This document shows positions 1-8,843 of a stretch of DNA of 19,647 nt, in pieces; the first letter of the stretch is position 1, and each line of letters begins with the position of its first letter. The notes below the pieces were generated by a model. It ran no database searches. It saw nothing but the letters and a program-made list of their open reading frames with translations, and was not told the origin of the DNA. The position numbers and the translations under genes are program-made. This stretch comes from Acidimicrobiia bacterium (GTDB lineage Bacteria; Actinomycetota; Acidimicrobiia; Spongiisociales; ZC4RG35), in the NCBI GenBank assembly GCA_003230435.1, contig QIDW01000346.1:1-19647 (forward strand), given 5' to 3'.

Positions 1-1103
1 ACAATGGCGGTAAGTGGCGTTCGAATCTCATGAGAGACCGAAGCAAGTAGCCGCTCTTTGGATTCGTTCGATTCTCTGAGCTCCTCTGCATCTTCCTGGC
101 GTCGCCAGTAGGCGCTAATCATGTGTGACGCGCGCCAGAGTGTCTGGATCTCGGCGTCGCTCCATCGACCGTCGTCGGTGTACAGGATGAAGCCGATCGA
201 GCCCCTGAACTCGCCGGAGATAAAGATCGGGACTGTGGCCTCGGAGTAGATGCCGTCGTCCTCATATAGGGCTTGTTCGCCTCCTTTCAGGTCTTCGGTG
301 TGGACCACGACTGCACGGCCGGCGGCGAGAGGCTGATGCAGCGAAGGGACAGATGAGTACTGGCCTTTCTTCCACGCACTTCCGTAGCCAGCGGATCGCC
401 TGGCGGCATCGGCCACTATTTCCCAGCCCGGTTCCCCGTCAACCTCAACAGTCTTGTCTACGTAGGCGTAGTCGGCTTGAGACGCCTCGAGCAGGGCCTT
501 GACCGCCTCATAGACGGCAAAGGCGTCAGTCTGAACAAGAAGTGCCTCCGAGCACTTGGCAATCGCCTCTTGCAGCCGGGCTGACCGGTCGTACTTCTCG
601 ATTGCCTCGGCCAGATCGTCGAAGAGCTTTGAGACCAGGGCGGTGGTCAGAATCACGCCGGCAACGGCGGTAACGGCACGGACACCCATGACTTGAGGGT
701 CGTCGTCGAGAAGGGTCCCCAAAGTGATGCTCCACATCGCCACGGACAGGGCAATTGCGCCCGCCCACACGAACCGGCTTCCAGCCGCGAGTGTCCCGGC
801 AAGAACGCCGATCATCATGATCAAACCGAAAGTGGTGGTGAAGTCGAATGCTGAAACCTCAACACCGAAGAGGGCTTCGATGATGGCAAGTGACCCGAAA
901 AAGCCCATTGTGGTGATGACAAGCGTCATCGTGTTGGGGTTATCAGATTGGGTTAGATACAGGGCCCATATGCCGAGCACCAGGTAGCTGGCCCATCGGA
1001 TCGGGCCTGCAGGCGAGGTCAGGTCCGCTCCAGAGATCTCCATCACAGCCAGGGCCGGGAAAACCACGGCGAACAAAACAGCTATGTACCGGTGGAAACG
1101 CAT
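1..1103 (-). CDS. Sensor histidine kinase with membrane and GAF domains, partial (C-terminus off the left edge)
   Basis: Reading the minus strand from an ATG at 1103 gives 367 uninterrupted codons to the window edge. Residues about 5-160 form six hydrophobic segments, a membrane sensor module. A short charged linker, likely coiled coil, follows, then a GAF-like domain (about 170-325, with VPIFISGEFRGSIGFILY typical of its last strands). A second helical linker leads to the phospho-acceptor box SVSHEIRTPLTAI with His at about residue 358. The rest of the dimerisation domain and the HATPase domain are outside the window. By family it is a two-component kinase that autophosphorylates on this His; the ligand is unknown. 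GTG codons at 1115 and 1133 are in-frame alternative starts; the ATG is preferred for the weak GGTGGA 8-9 nt upstream. It lies 77 bp downstream of the Nudix gene on the same strand and may be co-transcribed. No response regulator is visible. Confidence 0.85.
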   Translation of the reverse strand, partial: MRFHRYIAVLFAVVFPALAVMEISGADLTSPAGPIRWASYLVLGIWALYLTQSDNPNTMTLVITTMGFFGSLAIIEALFGVEVSAFDFTTTFGLIMMIGVLAGTLAAGSRFVWAGAIALSVAMWSITLGTLLDDDPQVMGVRAVTAVAGVILTTALVSKLFDDLAEAIEKYDRSARLQEAIAKCSEALLVQTDAFAVYEAVKALLEASQADYAYVDKTVEVDGEPGWEIVADAARRSAGYGSAWKKGQYSSVPSLHQPLAAGRAVVVHTEDLKGGEQALYEDDGIYSEATVPIFISGEFRGSIGFILYTDDGRWSDAEIQTLWRASHMISAYWRRQEDAEELRESNESKERLLASVSHEIRTPLTAI

Positions 1104-1180
1104 CTGTGCTTCCACCGGCGCGCGTGAAGTCACAGAGGCTCATCGTCATCTGGGGTAACGAACCTTGATGACCAAAAGAC

Positions 1181-1711
1181 CTATTCGTCGAGGCCGACCA
1201 TCAAACGCACCATCCGCGCCGTGGCACCCCACAACGTGTCGCCCTCGAGGTCGTAATACCAAACCTCCCAGTCGTTCCAAGGAATCGACCACCAGCGGTC
1301 CGAGTCGGCGAGGTCGGAAAGGAGTGGCGTATAGACCTTTGCTACCTCCCGCTCCGACGGCACCAAACCCAGTGGAGTGGACACGCGGCCAACTACCGGC
1401 ACGACAAGAAGACTGAACTCGACTGTGTCGATCGGTGGGAGAAACCCGAGTACCTCCACCTGGGAGGGCTCAATGCCAACCTCCTCATGGGCCTCCCTCA
1501 GGGCGGTGTCGACCGGCCCGTTGTCGGCGGGATCCGGTCTGCCACCCGGAAATGCAATATGACCCCCGTGGGTTGGCATCGTGTCCGGGCGTTTCGTGAG
1601 TACGACCCTCACCTGCCCGTCATCGTCCTCGTAGAGAGGTGCCAGAACAGCCGCCATTGGTTTGTCGCCGGGATCGGGATAACTATCTACGAAATTGATG
1701 GAGTCCCACAT
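1181..1711 (-). CDS. Nudix hydrolase, CoA pyrophosphatase type
   Basis: This 176-residue protein carries a Nudix box at about residues 56-80, with the metal-binding REAHEEVGI core (R72, E73, E76, E77). Just before it comes LTKRPDTMPTHGGHIAFPGG, which matches the CoA-pyrophosphatase (NudL/YeaB) signature of an LxxRP motif followed by HxGxxxFPGG. Known family members split coenzyme A or acyl-CoA into 3',5'-ADP and phosphopantetheine derivatives; substrate here is inferred from that signature only. The protein is cytosolic with no signal or TM segment. The ATG at 1711 is one option; the Met at residue 19 (position 1657), nearer the conserved AAVLAPLY strand, is another, and no strong ribosome site separates them. 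It is divergent from the acetyltransferase gene across 40 bp. Confidence 0.85.
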   Translation of the reverse strand: MWDSINFVDSYPDPGDKPMAAVLAPLYEDDDGQVRVVLTKRPDTMPTHGGHIAFPGGRPDPADNGPVDTALREAHEEVGIEPSQVEVLGFLPPIDTVEFSLLVVPVVGRVSTPLGLVPSEREVAKVYTPLLSDLADSDRWWSIPWNDWEVWYYDLEGDTLWGATARMVRLMVGLDE

Positions 1712-1717
1712 GTGTGG

Positions 1718-1745
1718 TTGTCAAGACTAAGGGCCTCGATATCCT
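1718..1745 (+). promoter_or_regulatory. Candidate promoter for the GNAT gene, giving a leaderless mRNA
   Basis: In the 40-bp divergent gap, TTGTCA (1718-1723) lies 16 bp from TATCCT (1740-1745). The ATG at 1752 is 6 bp after this -10 element, so transcription would begin at or next to the start codon. Leaderless messages are common in Actinobacteria. The minus strand of the same spot reads TTGACA (1724-1719), which could serve the Nudix gene, but its -10 is poor. This is motif matching by eye. Confidence 0.35.
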
Positions 1746-1751
1746 GACCGG

Positions 1752-2330
1752 ATGCCCAAGACCAACCTCGAGACCGATCGACTGATCCTCCAGCGGTTCA
1801 CGCGCAAGGATGCCTCAACCCTTGACGACGCCATCCGAGCCTCCCTCGGGGACCTGAACCAGTGGCTGCCATGGGCCCGCATGGACTACACGAGCGGCGA
1901 CACCACAGCCTTCATCCGCGAATCGGTCCAGGCATGGAAAGAAGAGCGCGCTTGGGACTACTCGATCCGAAGAAAGACCGACCCGGGACGACACATCGGA
2001 AACATCTCAATGTGGACTGTGTCCAAACTCGGGAAGATATCCGAGATCGGCTATTGGATACGGAGTGATGAGACAAGCAGGGGAGTATGCACAGAGGCCG
2101 TCGATCGGGTTCTGGAGGAGGGATTCGCCGCCCTCGGATATCACAAGACCGTTCTCAGGATTGCGGTCGGCAATGACGCCTCGGATCGAGTCGCCGACAA
2201 ACTCGGGTTCACCAGAGAAGGCTTGCTTCGTGAAGAGTTGTTGATCAGGGGCAACTGGGTTGACCACTCTTTGTGGTCACTTCTTGATCGCGAGTACAGG
2301 GCGCTCAAGAAAAGAGAAGTGAACCGCTAA
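1752..2330 (+). CDS. GNAT-family N-acetyltransferase, RimJ/RimL-like
   Basis: The 192-residue protein begins LETDRLILQRFTRKDAS, the usual opening of Acetyltransf_3 (RimJ/RimL) proteins. It continues with GNISMW and EIGYWIRSDETSRGVCTEAV, where the RGxxTEA stretch occupies the acetyl-CoA pyrophosphate-binding loop. It ends with IAVGNDASDRVADKLGFTREG, the conserved N..S....KLGF.REG segment. By family it transfers an acetyl group from acetyl-CoA to an amine, classically a protein N-terminus such as a ribosomal protein; many relatives act on small molecules, so the substrate is open. It is cytosolic and of normal length. No ribosome site is seen before the ATG, consistent with a leaderless message. 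Its TAA overlaps the nuoN stop codon from the opposite strand. Confidence 0.88.
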   Translation: MPKTNLETDRLILQRFTRKDASTLDDAIRASLGDLNQWLPWARMDYTSGDTTAFIRESVQAWKEERAWDYSIRRKTDPGRHIGNISMWTVSKLGKISEIGYWIRSDETSRGVCTEAVDRVLEEGFAALGYHKTVLRIAVGNDASDRVADKLGFTREGLLREELLIRGNWVDHSLWSLLDREYRALKKREVNR

Positions 2331-3805
2331 CCGCCGCTGGCAATCACGCGGGCGGCATCACCGGCGAAAGTGGCAAGGGACGGGAAGAACCCGATGGCCA
2401 CAGTCAGAACCACCGTGATTCCGAGCGCAAGACGTAGCGAGCCGACAGGCTCCACTTCATCGGCCAACTCCCCTATCGGGTCGTCCAGCCAGACGGTCTT
2501 GACCACCTTGGCGTAGTAGTAGAGGGCAATCACTGCGTTGATGGTCGCGATAGCAGCGAGGACAACGGTGGCCGCCCCACCGGCGATCATCACCGAGCGG
2601 AACATGGCGAACTTTGCGAACCAGCCGGCCAGCGGGGGGATGCCGGCCAGGCTGAAGAAGAAGATGGCAACAAGAACCCCAAGCTTCGGGTCGACCCGCG
2701 CCAGACCCGACCAAGCCGACAACTCGCCCGATCGCGTCCTTCTGGCTGCGACGATGACCACCGCGAAGGCACCGAGATTCATGACGGCGTAGATCACGAG
2801 GTAGATCACAGTCGCCGCGAAAGCTTCTTGAATATCGGCGCCCGCTACACCAGCGGCAGCGAAGGGCACCAGCATGAAGCCTGCCTGAGCCACCGAGGAG
2901 TAGGCCAGAAGCCTGACGATGTTGGTCTGTCGAAGAGCAGCAAGGTTGGCGATGGTCATAGACAAGGCCGCGAGCAGCCAGAGCGCCGGAGCCCAGATCT
3001 CTGCCACTCCGGGAAGAGCCAGGTACATGACTGCCAACATCGCGACGAAGCCGGCAGCCTTTGAGTTCACCGACAGGTACGCAGTGATGGGAGTCGGGGC
3101 ACCTTCGTAGGCGTCCGGAGCCCAGAAATGAAACGGCACAGCTGAGATCTTGAAGCCGAAACCCACGATGACGAAGAGAACCGCCAGGATCAGCGCCGGT
3201 TCGTCGGCCATGCCGGCAGTGGCCTCGGCGAGCCCGGAGAACGTGATCTCGCCGGTCAAGCCATAGAGGAAAGACATCCCGTAGAGGAGGATGGCGGTGG
3301 AGAGAATCCCGAGGATGAAGTACTTCATCGACGCCTCGTTCGACTTGACGTCACCCTTTCTCCAGCCTGCCAGCATGTAGAGCGGTCCGGTCACGAGTTC
3401 GATCCCGATGAAGAGAGTGATCAGGTCTCGCGACGAGGCCATCACCAGCGAACCAAGCACCGAAGACAGCAGGAGGAAGTAATACTCGCCCTGGTAGTAG
3501 CGCTCCGACTCGATGTAATTGTGGGACATCAGAAACACGATGTAGGCGGCCACAAGGAAAAGGCCCTTGAGAACGAGGGCGAATTCGTCGACCACATAGG
3601 ACCCGTCGAACATCGACCGAACCTCGCCGTCGAACACCAAAAAGGCCAGCGGCACCAATGCAAGCGCGGTTCCGGCTACGGCGACCGTCGCTGTCCAGTA
3701 CTTCTTGGGCCGCGGCAGTATCAGATCGAGCGCCAGCACCGTCACCATCGTGGCGACGACGATCAGCTCCGGTGCGATCGCGAGGTAGTCGATCTGGAAC
3801 GTCAC
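2327..3805 (-). CDS. nuoN: NADH-quinone oxidoreductase subunit N (complex I antiporter-like subunit)
   Basis: The 492-residue protein is hydrophobic throughout, with about 14 membrane segments and a proton-antiporter (Proton_antipo_M) core. Recognisable stretches are ITLFIGIELVTGPLYMLAG, with the conserved Glu of TM5, then FKISAVPFHFWAPDAYEGAP and LAYSSVAQAGFMLV. In complex I this is one of three antiporter-like subunits of the membrane arm, each thought to move protons during quinone reduction. Translation starts at GTG 3805, after an AGGG about 8 nt upstream, 9 bp past the nuoM stop. It is the last gene of the nuo operon. Length and motifs are normal and the frame is intact. The operon ends directly against the convergent acetyltransferase gene with no intergenic terminator. 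Confidence 0.96.
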   Translation of the reverse strand: MTFQIDYLAIAPELIVVATMVTVLALDLILPRPKKYWTATVAVAGTALALVPLAFLVFDGEVRSMFDGSYVVDEFALVLKGLFLVAAYIVFLMSHNYIESERYYQGEYYFLLLSSVLGSLVMASSRDLITLFIGIELVTGPLYMLAGWRKGDVKSNEASMKYFILGILSTAILLYGMSFLYGLTGEITFSGLAEATAGMADEPALILAVLFVIVGFGFKISAVPFHFWAPDAYEGAPTPITAYLSVNSKAAGFVAMLAVMYLALPGVAEIWAPALWLLAALSMTIANLAALRQTNIVRLLAYSSVAQAGFMLVPFAAAGVAGADIQEAFAATVIYLVIYAVMNLGAFAVVIVAARRTRSGELSAWSGLARVDPKLGVLVAIFFFSLAGIPPLAGWFAKFAMFRSVMIAGGAATVVLAAIATINAVIALYYYAKVVKTVWLDDPIGELADEVEPVGSLRLALGITVVLTVAIGFFPSLATFAGDAARVIASGG

Positions 3806-3814
3806 GTGCGGTCC

Positions 3815-5432
3815 CTATCCTCCTATCTGCGACGCGATTGAGGCCGTCGTGTCAGGGTTGAACGCCATGTCCACCAGCGACGTGACAACATCGGTTGTGG
3901 AGCTGAAGATGATCTTCGGGAAGAACCCGATGACCACGATCAGCACGATGAGGGGCACCCAGGCGGCCAGTTCGAAGCGGTCGACATCGTGGAACTCCTT
4001 ACCCTCCCACTCGGCGTTGGGCTCGCCCAGATTCACCCTCTGGAGCATCCACAGCATGTAACCGGCGGTGAGGACGGTGCCAATCGCACCTATGACCATT
4101 GCCGAGCGGAAGACACCCAGCGACAAGCCAGGAAGAGGGTTGTAGGAGCTGACCAGGGTCATGAACTCGCCCCAGAATCCGGCGAGACCCGGCAAACCGC
4201 GAAGCCATTGCCGTGAAGGCAAGTATCCCACCCATCACCGGCATCAGCTTGATGTTGCCGCCGAGTCGTGCCATCTCCCTTGTCTCATACCGGTGGTGCA
4301 TCGAGCCGGCCAGGAAGAAAAGGAGACCCGTGATCAGACCGTGGGCAACCATGCCGATGATGGCGGCGTTGATGCCGATGTCGGTCAGGGTGGCGATTCC
4401 CAGCATGACGAAGCCCATGTGACCTACCGAAGAGAAGGCGATCAAACGTTTCATGTCGCGTTGGGCAAGACATGCCAGCGATCCGTAAATGATCCCGATC
4501 ACCGCCAGTATGGCAATGAACGGCGCCCAGGACACCGCCTCGCCTGGAAGGATCGGCAGTGATATCCGGATGAATCCATAGGAGCCCAGCTTCAAGAGGA
4601 TGGCCGCCAACAACACGGAGCCAACCGTTGGGGCGGCGGTGTGGGCATCGGGCAGCCAGGTGTGGAAGGGGAACATCGGCACCTTGACTGCGAATCCCAG
4701 GAATATCGCTCCGAACACCAGGAAGGCGAAGGTGCCGGAGAAGGCACCGCTTGCCCCCAACTCGGTCAATCGGGGGATGTCGAACGTGCGCTCACCAAAT
4801 TTGCCCGACTCGAAGTAGAGGGCCAGGAAACCCAGGAGCATGAAGGCCGACCCGAAAAGTGTGAACAGAAAGAACTTGATCGAGGCGTAGAGCCGCGTCT
4901 CGAATTCCTTGGCGAAGCCAGGCACCTTTCTTGGCGTCTTGTCGCCCCAGATGCCGATCATGAAGTACATCGGGAGAAGAACAATCTCGAAGAAGATGAA
5001 GAACAGCACCAGGTCCAGAGCCACAAAGGTCCCATTCATGCCGGTTGCCAGGATCATCATCAAGATCAAGAAGGCCTTGGGATTTTTGGGTTCGTCCCAA
5101 TGGTTCCAGGAGTAGATCACGGCGAGAACCATCACGAACGTGGACAGGACCAGCATCGGGAGACTTATCCCGTCGATCCCGACGTGGTAGTTGGCGTTGA
5201 TCGCCCCGATCCAGGTCTCACTGACCTCGAACTGGTACGTGTTGTATACGCCAACAGAGAAATCGAACTGGCCTATCAAGACCAGCGAGGCGACGAACGC
5301 CAGAACAGACGCCAGCAGGGCTGTTGTCTTTAGGGCGGTCTCATTCTCCTTGGATATGAACCCAAGCAGAAGGGCGCCAACGAGGGGCAGGAAGACGGTC
5401 AACGTCACGCCCCAGGTTTCAAACCATTCCAT
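3815..5432 (-). pseudogene. nuoM: NADH-quinone oxidoreductase subunit M, frame broken by an apparent 2-nt deletion
   Basis: The N-terminal part (5432 to about 4200, about 410 residues) reads as NuoM: LVLFFIFFEIVLLPMYF with the TM5 Glu, VKVPMFPFHTWLPDAHTAAP, and LIAFSSVGHMGFVMLG. At about 4200 the frame shifts inside the conserved ASLGLPGLAGFWGEF region. The first frame goes off into unrelated sequence after FTAMAS, while the next frame resumes with GLPGLAGFWGEFMTL and runs to a TAG at 3815. The span is 1618 nt; two more bases give 1620, an exact 539-residue NuoM. The gene is therefore missing about 2 nt (a CT or TC). Taken literally, NuoM is split; a sequencing or assembly error is equally possible. 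The start is an ATG with AGGAGAGG about 9 nt upstream, 15 bp after nuoL. The product would be a membrane-arm proton channel subunit. Confidence 0.9.
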
Positions 5433-5447
5433 TGCTTTCAGCCTCTC

Positions 5448-7499
5448 CTAGATCACGAACACGAATAGGGCTACGAGGATCAACACGCCTGCCACAAAGG
5501 AAGCCGCATACTGCTGTATCCGACCAGATTGCCACCTCCGGACAACCGACCCGGCACCGTCGGTCGCTGCCGACAAACCGTTGAAAACACCATCGACTCC
5601 ACGCTGATCAAGGGTGTCGTAGACGAACACACCGAGACCCTTCACCAGACCGCCGACGCCATTCACGATCCCGTCCAAGACATACGTATTGGTCCAGTCG
5701 ACGAAACGGGCAAGCGGACCTTTGACAAAGGCGACGATTCCGAGGGCTAGGTCGTCGATGTAGTACTTCCTTCGAAGCAACGGGTAAAGGACCGGAATCT
5801 CGAAGGAATCACGTTCCAGTTGCGTCTCCGCGTCTGGGTGATAGATAAGCCAGCCGACCACCGCTCCCAGGATCGCCACCCCCAACCCGATGCCAGCAAG
5901 ACCGAAGTTGATCGCCACGGCATGGGGATCGCCCATGGGCACGAGACGAACCGCCAGCCATTCGGTGACGTTGCCCAGCCCTGGAATAGAGAGGCCGGGA
6001 ATATTGAGGAATCCAGCGAGAGCAGCGGGCACCGCCAGTATGACAAGAGGAACAGTCAAGATCCGGGGTGATTCGTGGGGCGTGCCCTCTCCCTTGTAGG
6101 TCCCGAAGAAGATCAGGGACGTTGCTCTCGCCATATAGAAGGCGGTCACAAACGCCCCGGCGATCGAGATCCAGAGCACGATGCTGAGACCCTTCTCGCC
6201 CATCACAGCGAGGATCTCGTCCTTGGACCAAAAACCAGACAGACCGATGCCGGATAGAGCCAACGCGCCAACAATCCACGTCCAGTAGGTGGTGGGCATG
6301 AACTTTCGGAGGCCACCCATATCACTCATGTTGTTGGAGTGAACCGAATGGATTACAGAGCCAGCGCCCAGGAACAGCAGAGCCTTGAAGGTGGCGTGTG
6401 TGAGCAGGTGAAACATCCCTGCGGTGTATCCCCCTGCCGCAATCGCCGTCATCATGTATCCGAGCTGGCTGACAGTCGAATAGGCCAGGACTTTCTTGAT
6501 GTCGTCGGCCACGATGGCGAGCAGGCCAATCCCGAACAACGTGATCGTCCCGATGACGATCATCACGATCCGGACGTTCTGAGCCAAGTACTGGAAGAGG
6601 GGGAACATGCGGGCCATCAGGTAGACCCCGGCTGTGACCATGGTGGCTGCATGCATGAGGGCTGAGACCGGAGTGGGGCCGGCCATCGCGTCGGGCAACC
6701 AGATATGGAATGGGAACTGAGCACTCTTACCGATCGCACCAAGGAAGAGGAGTAAACCGCCGACGCTGGCCACGGCGGCAAGTTCGGGTGCACCTTCAAA
6801 GGCAGCAAAGTCGATGGCCCCGAAGTCCCAACTCCCGACGGCAACCCCCACGAGGATGGCACCAAGGATGAGTCCGACGTCGGCAACCTTGTTGGTGAGA
6901 AACGCCTTGTTGCCTGCCTTCACGTTGGTTATGTCTTCCCAGTAGAAGCCGATCAGGAAATACGACGCCAATCCGACCCCCTCCCACCCGATGATCAGCT
7001 GAACCAGGTTGGGAGCGCCCACAAGAATCAACATCGCCCCTGCAAACAAGGAGAAAGCAGCAAAGAACCAGTCGACCCTGACGTCGCCCTTCATATAACC
7101 GAGGGCGTAAACGAAAACGAGGAGGCCGACAAAGTTGACCAGGAAGAACATCAAGATCGAGAGGCCGTCGACGACCCATCCCAACTCGAACACAAGACCG
7201 CTGCCGATGCGACCTATCTCGAATGTGGTCTGGTCGAGAACGCCACCGTTGGCGTTCATCAACAGCAGAACCGTGGCCCAGACGAGGTTGATGGCCAGAG
7301 CGGCCACGGCTATCTCGCCGCCCTTGTGCTTCAACTTCTTCCCGAATATCAGGATGAGGGCAAAAGCCACGAAAGGCAGGATCAACATGATCCCGGCGGT
7401 ATCGGCCCACCAACCACCGTCACCGGCGAGCACTTCTTCGCTTACATCCTCGGCAGCGAGGATCGCGAGGTTGTATAGAGCGCTCAAACTGGCTACCAC
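5448..7499 (-). CDS. nuoL: NADH-quinone oxidoreductase subunit L (complex I antiporter-like subunit)
   Basis: This 683-residue protein is the longest antiporter-like subunit. Diagnostic stretches are LVQLIIGWEGVGLASYFLIG with the conserved Glu, GKSAQFPFHIWLPDAMAGPT, VSALMHAATMVTAGVYL and YSTVSQLGYMM. The C-terminal part (about 570-683) carries the extra segment and last TM helix expected for NuoL, whose long lateral helix in known structures runs along the membrane arm. Function: distal proton-translocating subunit. The GTG start at 7499 overlaps the end of nuoK by 7 bp. The first 30 residues are weakly conserved, so a start slightly further in cannot be excluded. The frame is intact, unlike nuoM next to it. 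Confidence 0.95.
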   Translation of the reverse strand: MVASLSALYNLAILAAEDVSEEVLAGDGGWWADTAGIMLILPFVAFALILIFGKKLKHKGGEIAVAALAINLVWATVLLLMNANGGVLDQTTFEIGRIGSGLVFELGWVVDGLSILMFFLVNFVGLLVFVYALGYMKGDVRVDWFFAAFSLFAGAMLILVGAPNLVQLIIGWEGVGLASYFLIGFYWEDITNVKAGNKAFLTNKVADVGLILGAILVGVAVGSWDFGAIDFAAFEGAPELAAVASVGGLLLFLGAIGKSAQFPFHIWLPDAMAGPTPVSALMHAATMVTAGVYLMARMFPLFQYLAQNVRIVMIVIGTITLFGIGLLAIVADDIKKVLAYSTVSQLGYMMTAIAAGGYTAGMFHLLTHATFKALLFLGAGSVIHSVHSNNMSDMGGLRKFMPTTYWTWIVGALALSGIGLSGFWSKDEILAVMGEKGLSIVLWISIAGAFVTAFYMARATSLIFFGTYKGEGTPHESPRILTVPLVILAVPAALAGFLNIPGLSIPGLGNVTEWLAVRLVPMGDPHAVAINFGLAGIGLGVAILGAVVGWLIYHPDAETQLERDSFEIPVLYPLLRRKYYIDDLALGIVAFVKGPLARFVDWTNTYVLDGIVNGVGGLVKGLGVFVYDTLDQRGVDGVFNGLSAATDGAGSVVRRWQSGRIQQYAASFVAGVLILVALFVFVI

Positions 7500-7798
7500 C
7501 TCATCAGACTGAGATCGTCGACGTTGGCGGACTTACGGTTCCTGAAGATCATCAAGACGATGGCGAGGCCAATTCCCACCTCGGCTGCGGCGACGGTGAT
7601 CACGAAGATGGCGAAAACCTGGCCTATGGCTTCAGAGCTGACGAGAACCGACTCGAATGCGATCAGGTTGATGTTGACGGCGTTGAGCATCAACTCGACC
7701 GAGAGCAGGATCAAGACCATGTTGCGCCGCACCAACAGCCCGTAGATGCCAAAGGCGAATAACGCCGCTGCGAGAACGAGGAACTGGCTCAGAAGCAT
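7493..7798 (-). CDS. nuoK: NADH-quinone oxidoreductase subunit K
   Basis: The 101-residue protein has three membrane helices, the standard NuoK/MrpC size and fold. It keeps the two membrane-embedded glutamates needed for coupling in studied complexes: E35 in LLSVELMLNAVNINLIAF, and E73 in ITVAAAEVGIGLAIVL. It sits in the membrane arm next to NuoA/J/N and is part of the hydrophilic axis linking quinone reduction to the antiporter subunits. Its ATG overlaps the nuoJ stop by one base (TGATG), indicating translational coupling. Confidence 0.96.
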   Translation of the reverse strand: MLLSQFLVLAAALFAFGIYGLLVRRNMVLILLSVELMLNAVNINLIAFESVLVSSEAIGQVFAIFVITVAAAEVGIGLAIVLMIFRNRKSANVDDLSLMRW

Positions 7799-8349
7799 CA
7801 GACCGCGGACCTCTCCTCTTCTTCAGCCGGCGACAGGTCTCGCCGGGCCAGTGTGATCCCACCGATGAGCGCGGCCAGCAGGACAAACGAGACGATCTCG
7901 AATGGGATCAAGAATCGACCGAGCAACGCCTCCCCGAGGATCTCCGTCGGAACGGGCTCTCCTGTCGAGGCGATCACCTGAGCCCCAAACGCGTCAAGCG
8001 ACGCCCACGCCATCATCAAGAACATCGCCAATGCGAGTACCGCGGGAAGAACCTTGTGATCGGAGCTGAGACCCTCATCTAGTCCCGTGGGGGCTCGGGT
8101 GATCATGATCCCGAAGAGAAAGAGGACGATCACTGCGCCGATGTAAACGAGGACCAGCACCCAAGCAACAAACTCCGCCGACAGCATCAGGAAGAGACCC
8201 GCGGTACCGGCGAGCGCACCGACCAAATACAAAGCTGCGTGGACGACATTATTGGCAGTGACCACGCGGAAACCTGATACGAGCACGGCCAGACCGATGA
8301 TGGTGAACGCCCAGTTCACAGGTGCTGAGACCCAGTCGACGAATGTCAT
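7798..8349 (-). CDS. nuoJ: NADH-quinone oxidoreductase subunit J
   Basis: The 183-residue protein starts MTFVDWVSAPVNWAF at an ATG whose ATGA overlaps the nuoI stop; an in-frame upstream start at 8388 would only add a low-complexity extension inside nuoI. It has five membrane helices. Conserved NuoJ features are the early NNVVHAALYLVGAL segment and the TM3 stretch EFVAWVLVLVYIGAVIVLFLF, which carries the pi-bulge region important for coupling in known structures. The tail is charged (LARRDLSPAEEEE). Length is normal for the family. Confidence 0.94.
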   Translation of the reverse strand: MTFVDWVSAPVNWAFTIIGLAVLVSGFRVVTANNVVHAALYLVGALAGTAGLFLMLSAEFVAWVLVLVYIGAVIVLFLFGIMITRAPTGLDEGLSSDHKVLPAVLALAMFLMMAWASLDAFGAQVIASTGEPVPTEILGEALLGRFLIPFEIVSFVLLAALIGGITLARRDLSPAEEEERSAV

Positions 8350-8843
8350 TTCTCGAGTGCGGGGGGATCGGGGACGGTGGTCAGCCAATCTTGAAGACGA
8401 TCCATGTCGTGGAGCATCTCGCCCATCTTGGCCTCCGAATACTCGTATTCCGGTGTCCAGAAGAGAGCGTCAAAGGGGCACACCTCGACACAAATGCCGC
8501 AATACATGCAGAGGGCATAGTCGATGTCGAATCGATCGAGCTCTGCTCTGACTCTGATACGCCCGCCGGGCTTCGAGGGAGGCTGCTCCTCCTTGTGCCC
8601 CTCGATGTAGATGCACCAGTCGGGGCACTGTCTCGCACAAAGCATGCAGACGGTGCATGCATCCTGATCGAGAGCAATGACTCCTCTCGCCCTTGGCACA
8701 GGCACCTCTTTGACCTTGGGGTAGTTGACGGTGGCCAGGTACCGACTCGGCAGAAAAATCGTCTTGAACATGGTGGTGATGGTCACCCTGAGTCCTTTGA
8801 CCATCCCGCCGCCGGGGAATGTCCGGTGGGCGTTGGCTGTCAT
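8346..8843 (-). CDS. nuoI: NADH-quinone oxidoreductase subunit I (two [4Fe-4S] ferredoxin-like)
   Basis: The 165-residue peripheral-arm subunit has two 4Fe-4S motifs, CTVCMLCARQCP (C63, C66, C69, C73) and CMYCGICVEVCP (C112, C115, C118, C122). These are the ligands of clusters N6a and N6b, with the last Cys of each motif crossing to the other cluster. It passes electrons towards NuoB (N2). In a complex lacking NuoE/F/G it is the most exposed iron-sulfur subunit and the likely docking point for an alternative donor; that role is inferred. The ATG overlaps the nuoH stop by one base (TGATG). Confidence 0.96.
   Translation of the reverse strand: MTANAHRTFPGGGMVKGLRVTITTMFKTIFLPSRYLATVNYPKVKEVPVPRARGVIALDQDACTVCMLCARQCPDWCIYIEGHKEEQPPSKPGGRIRVRAELDRFDIDYALCMYCGICVEVCPFDALFWTPEYEYSEAKMGEMLHDMDRLQDWLTTVPDPPALEK

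Noticed and set aside
526..987. Small open frames on both strands in the first kilobase
   Set aside because: A continuous histidine-kinase frame from 1103 to the left edge explains the whole stretch; the small frames are out of phase with it.
4195..4206. Programmed ribosomal frameshift in nuoM
   Set aside because: No slippery heptamer or downstream structure is evident, and two bases of the conserved motif are simply missing; nuoH shows a similar unprogrammed loss.
4641..5333. 230-residue plus-strand open frame opposite nuoM
   Set aside because: It is rich in Gln, His and Glu with no family motif and lies wholly antisense to a clear nuoM reading frame; it is a frame shadow in GC-rich DNA.
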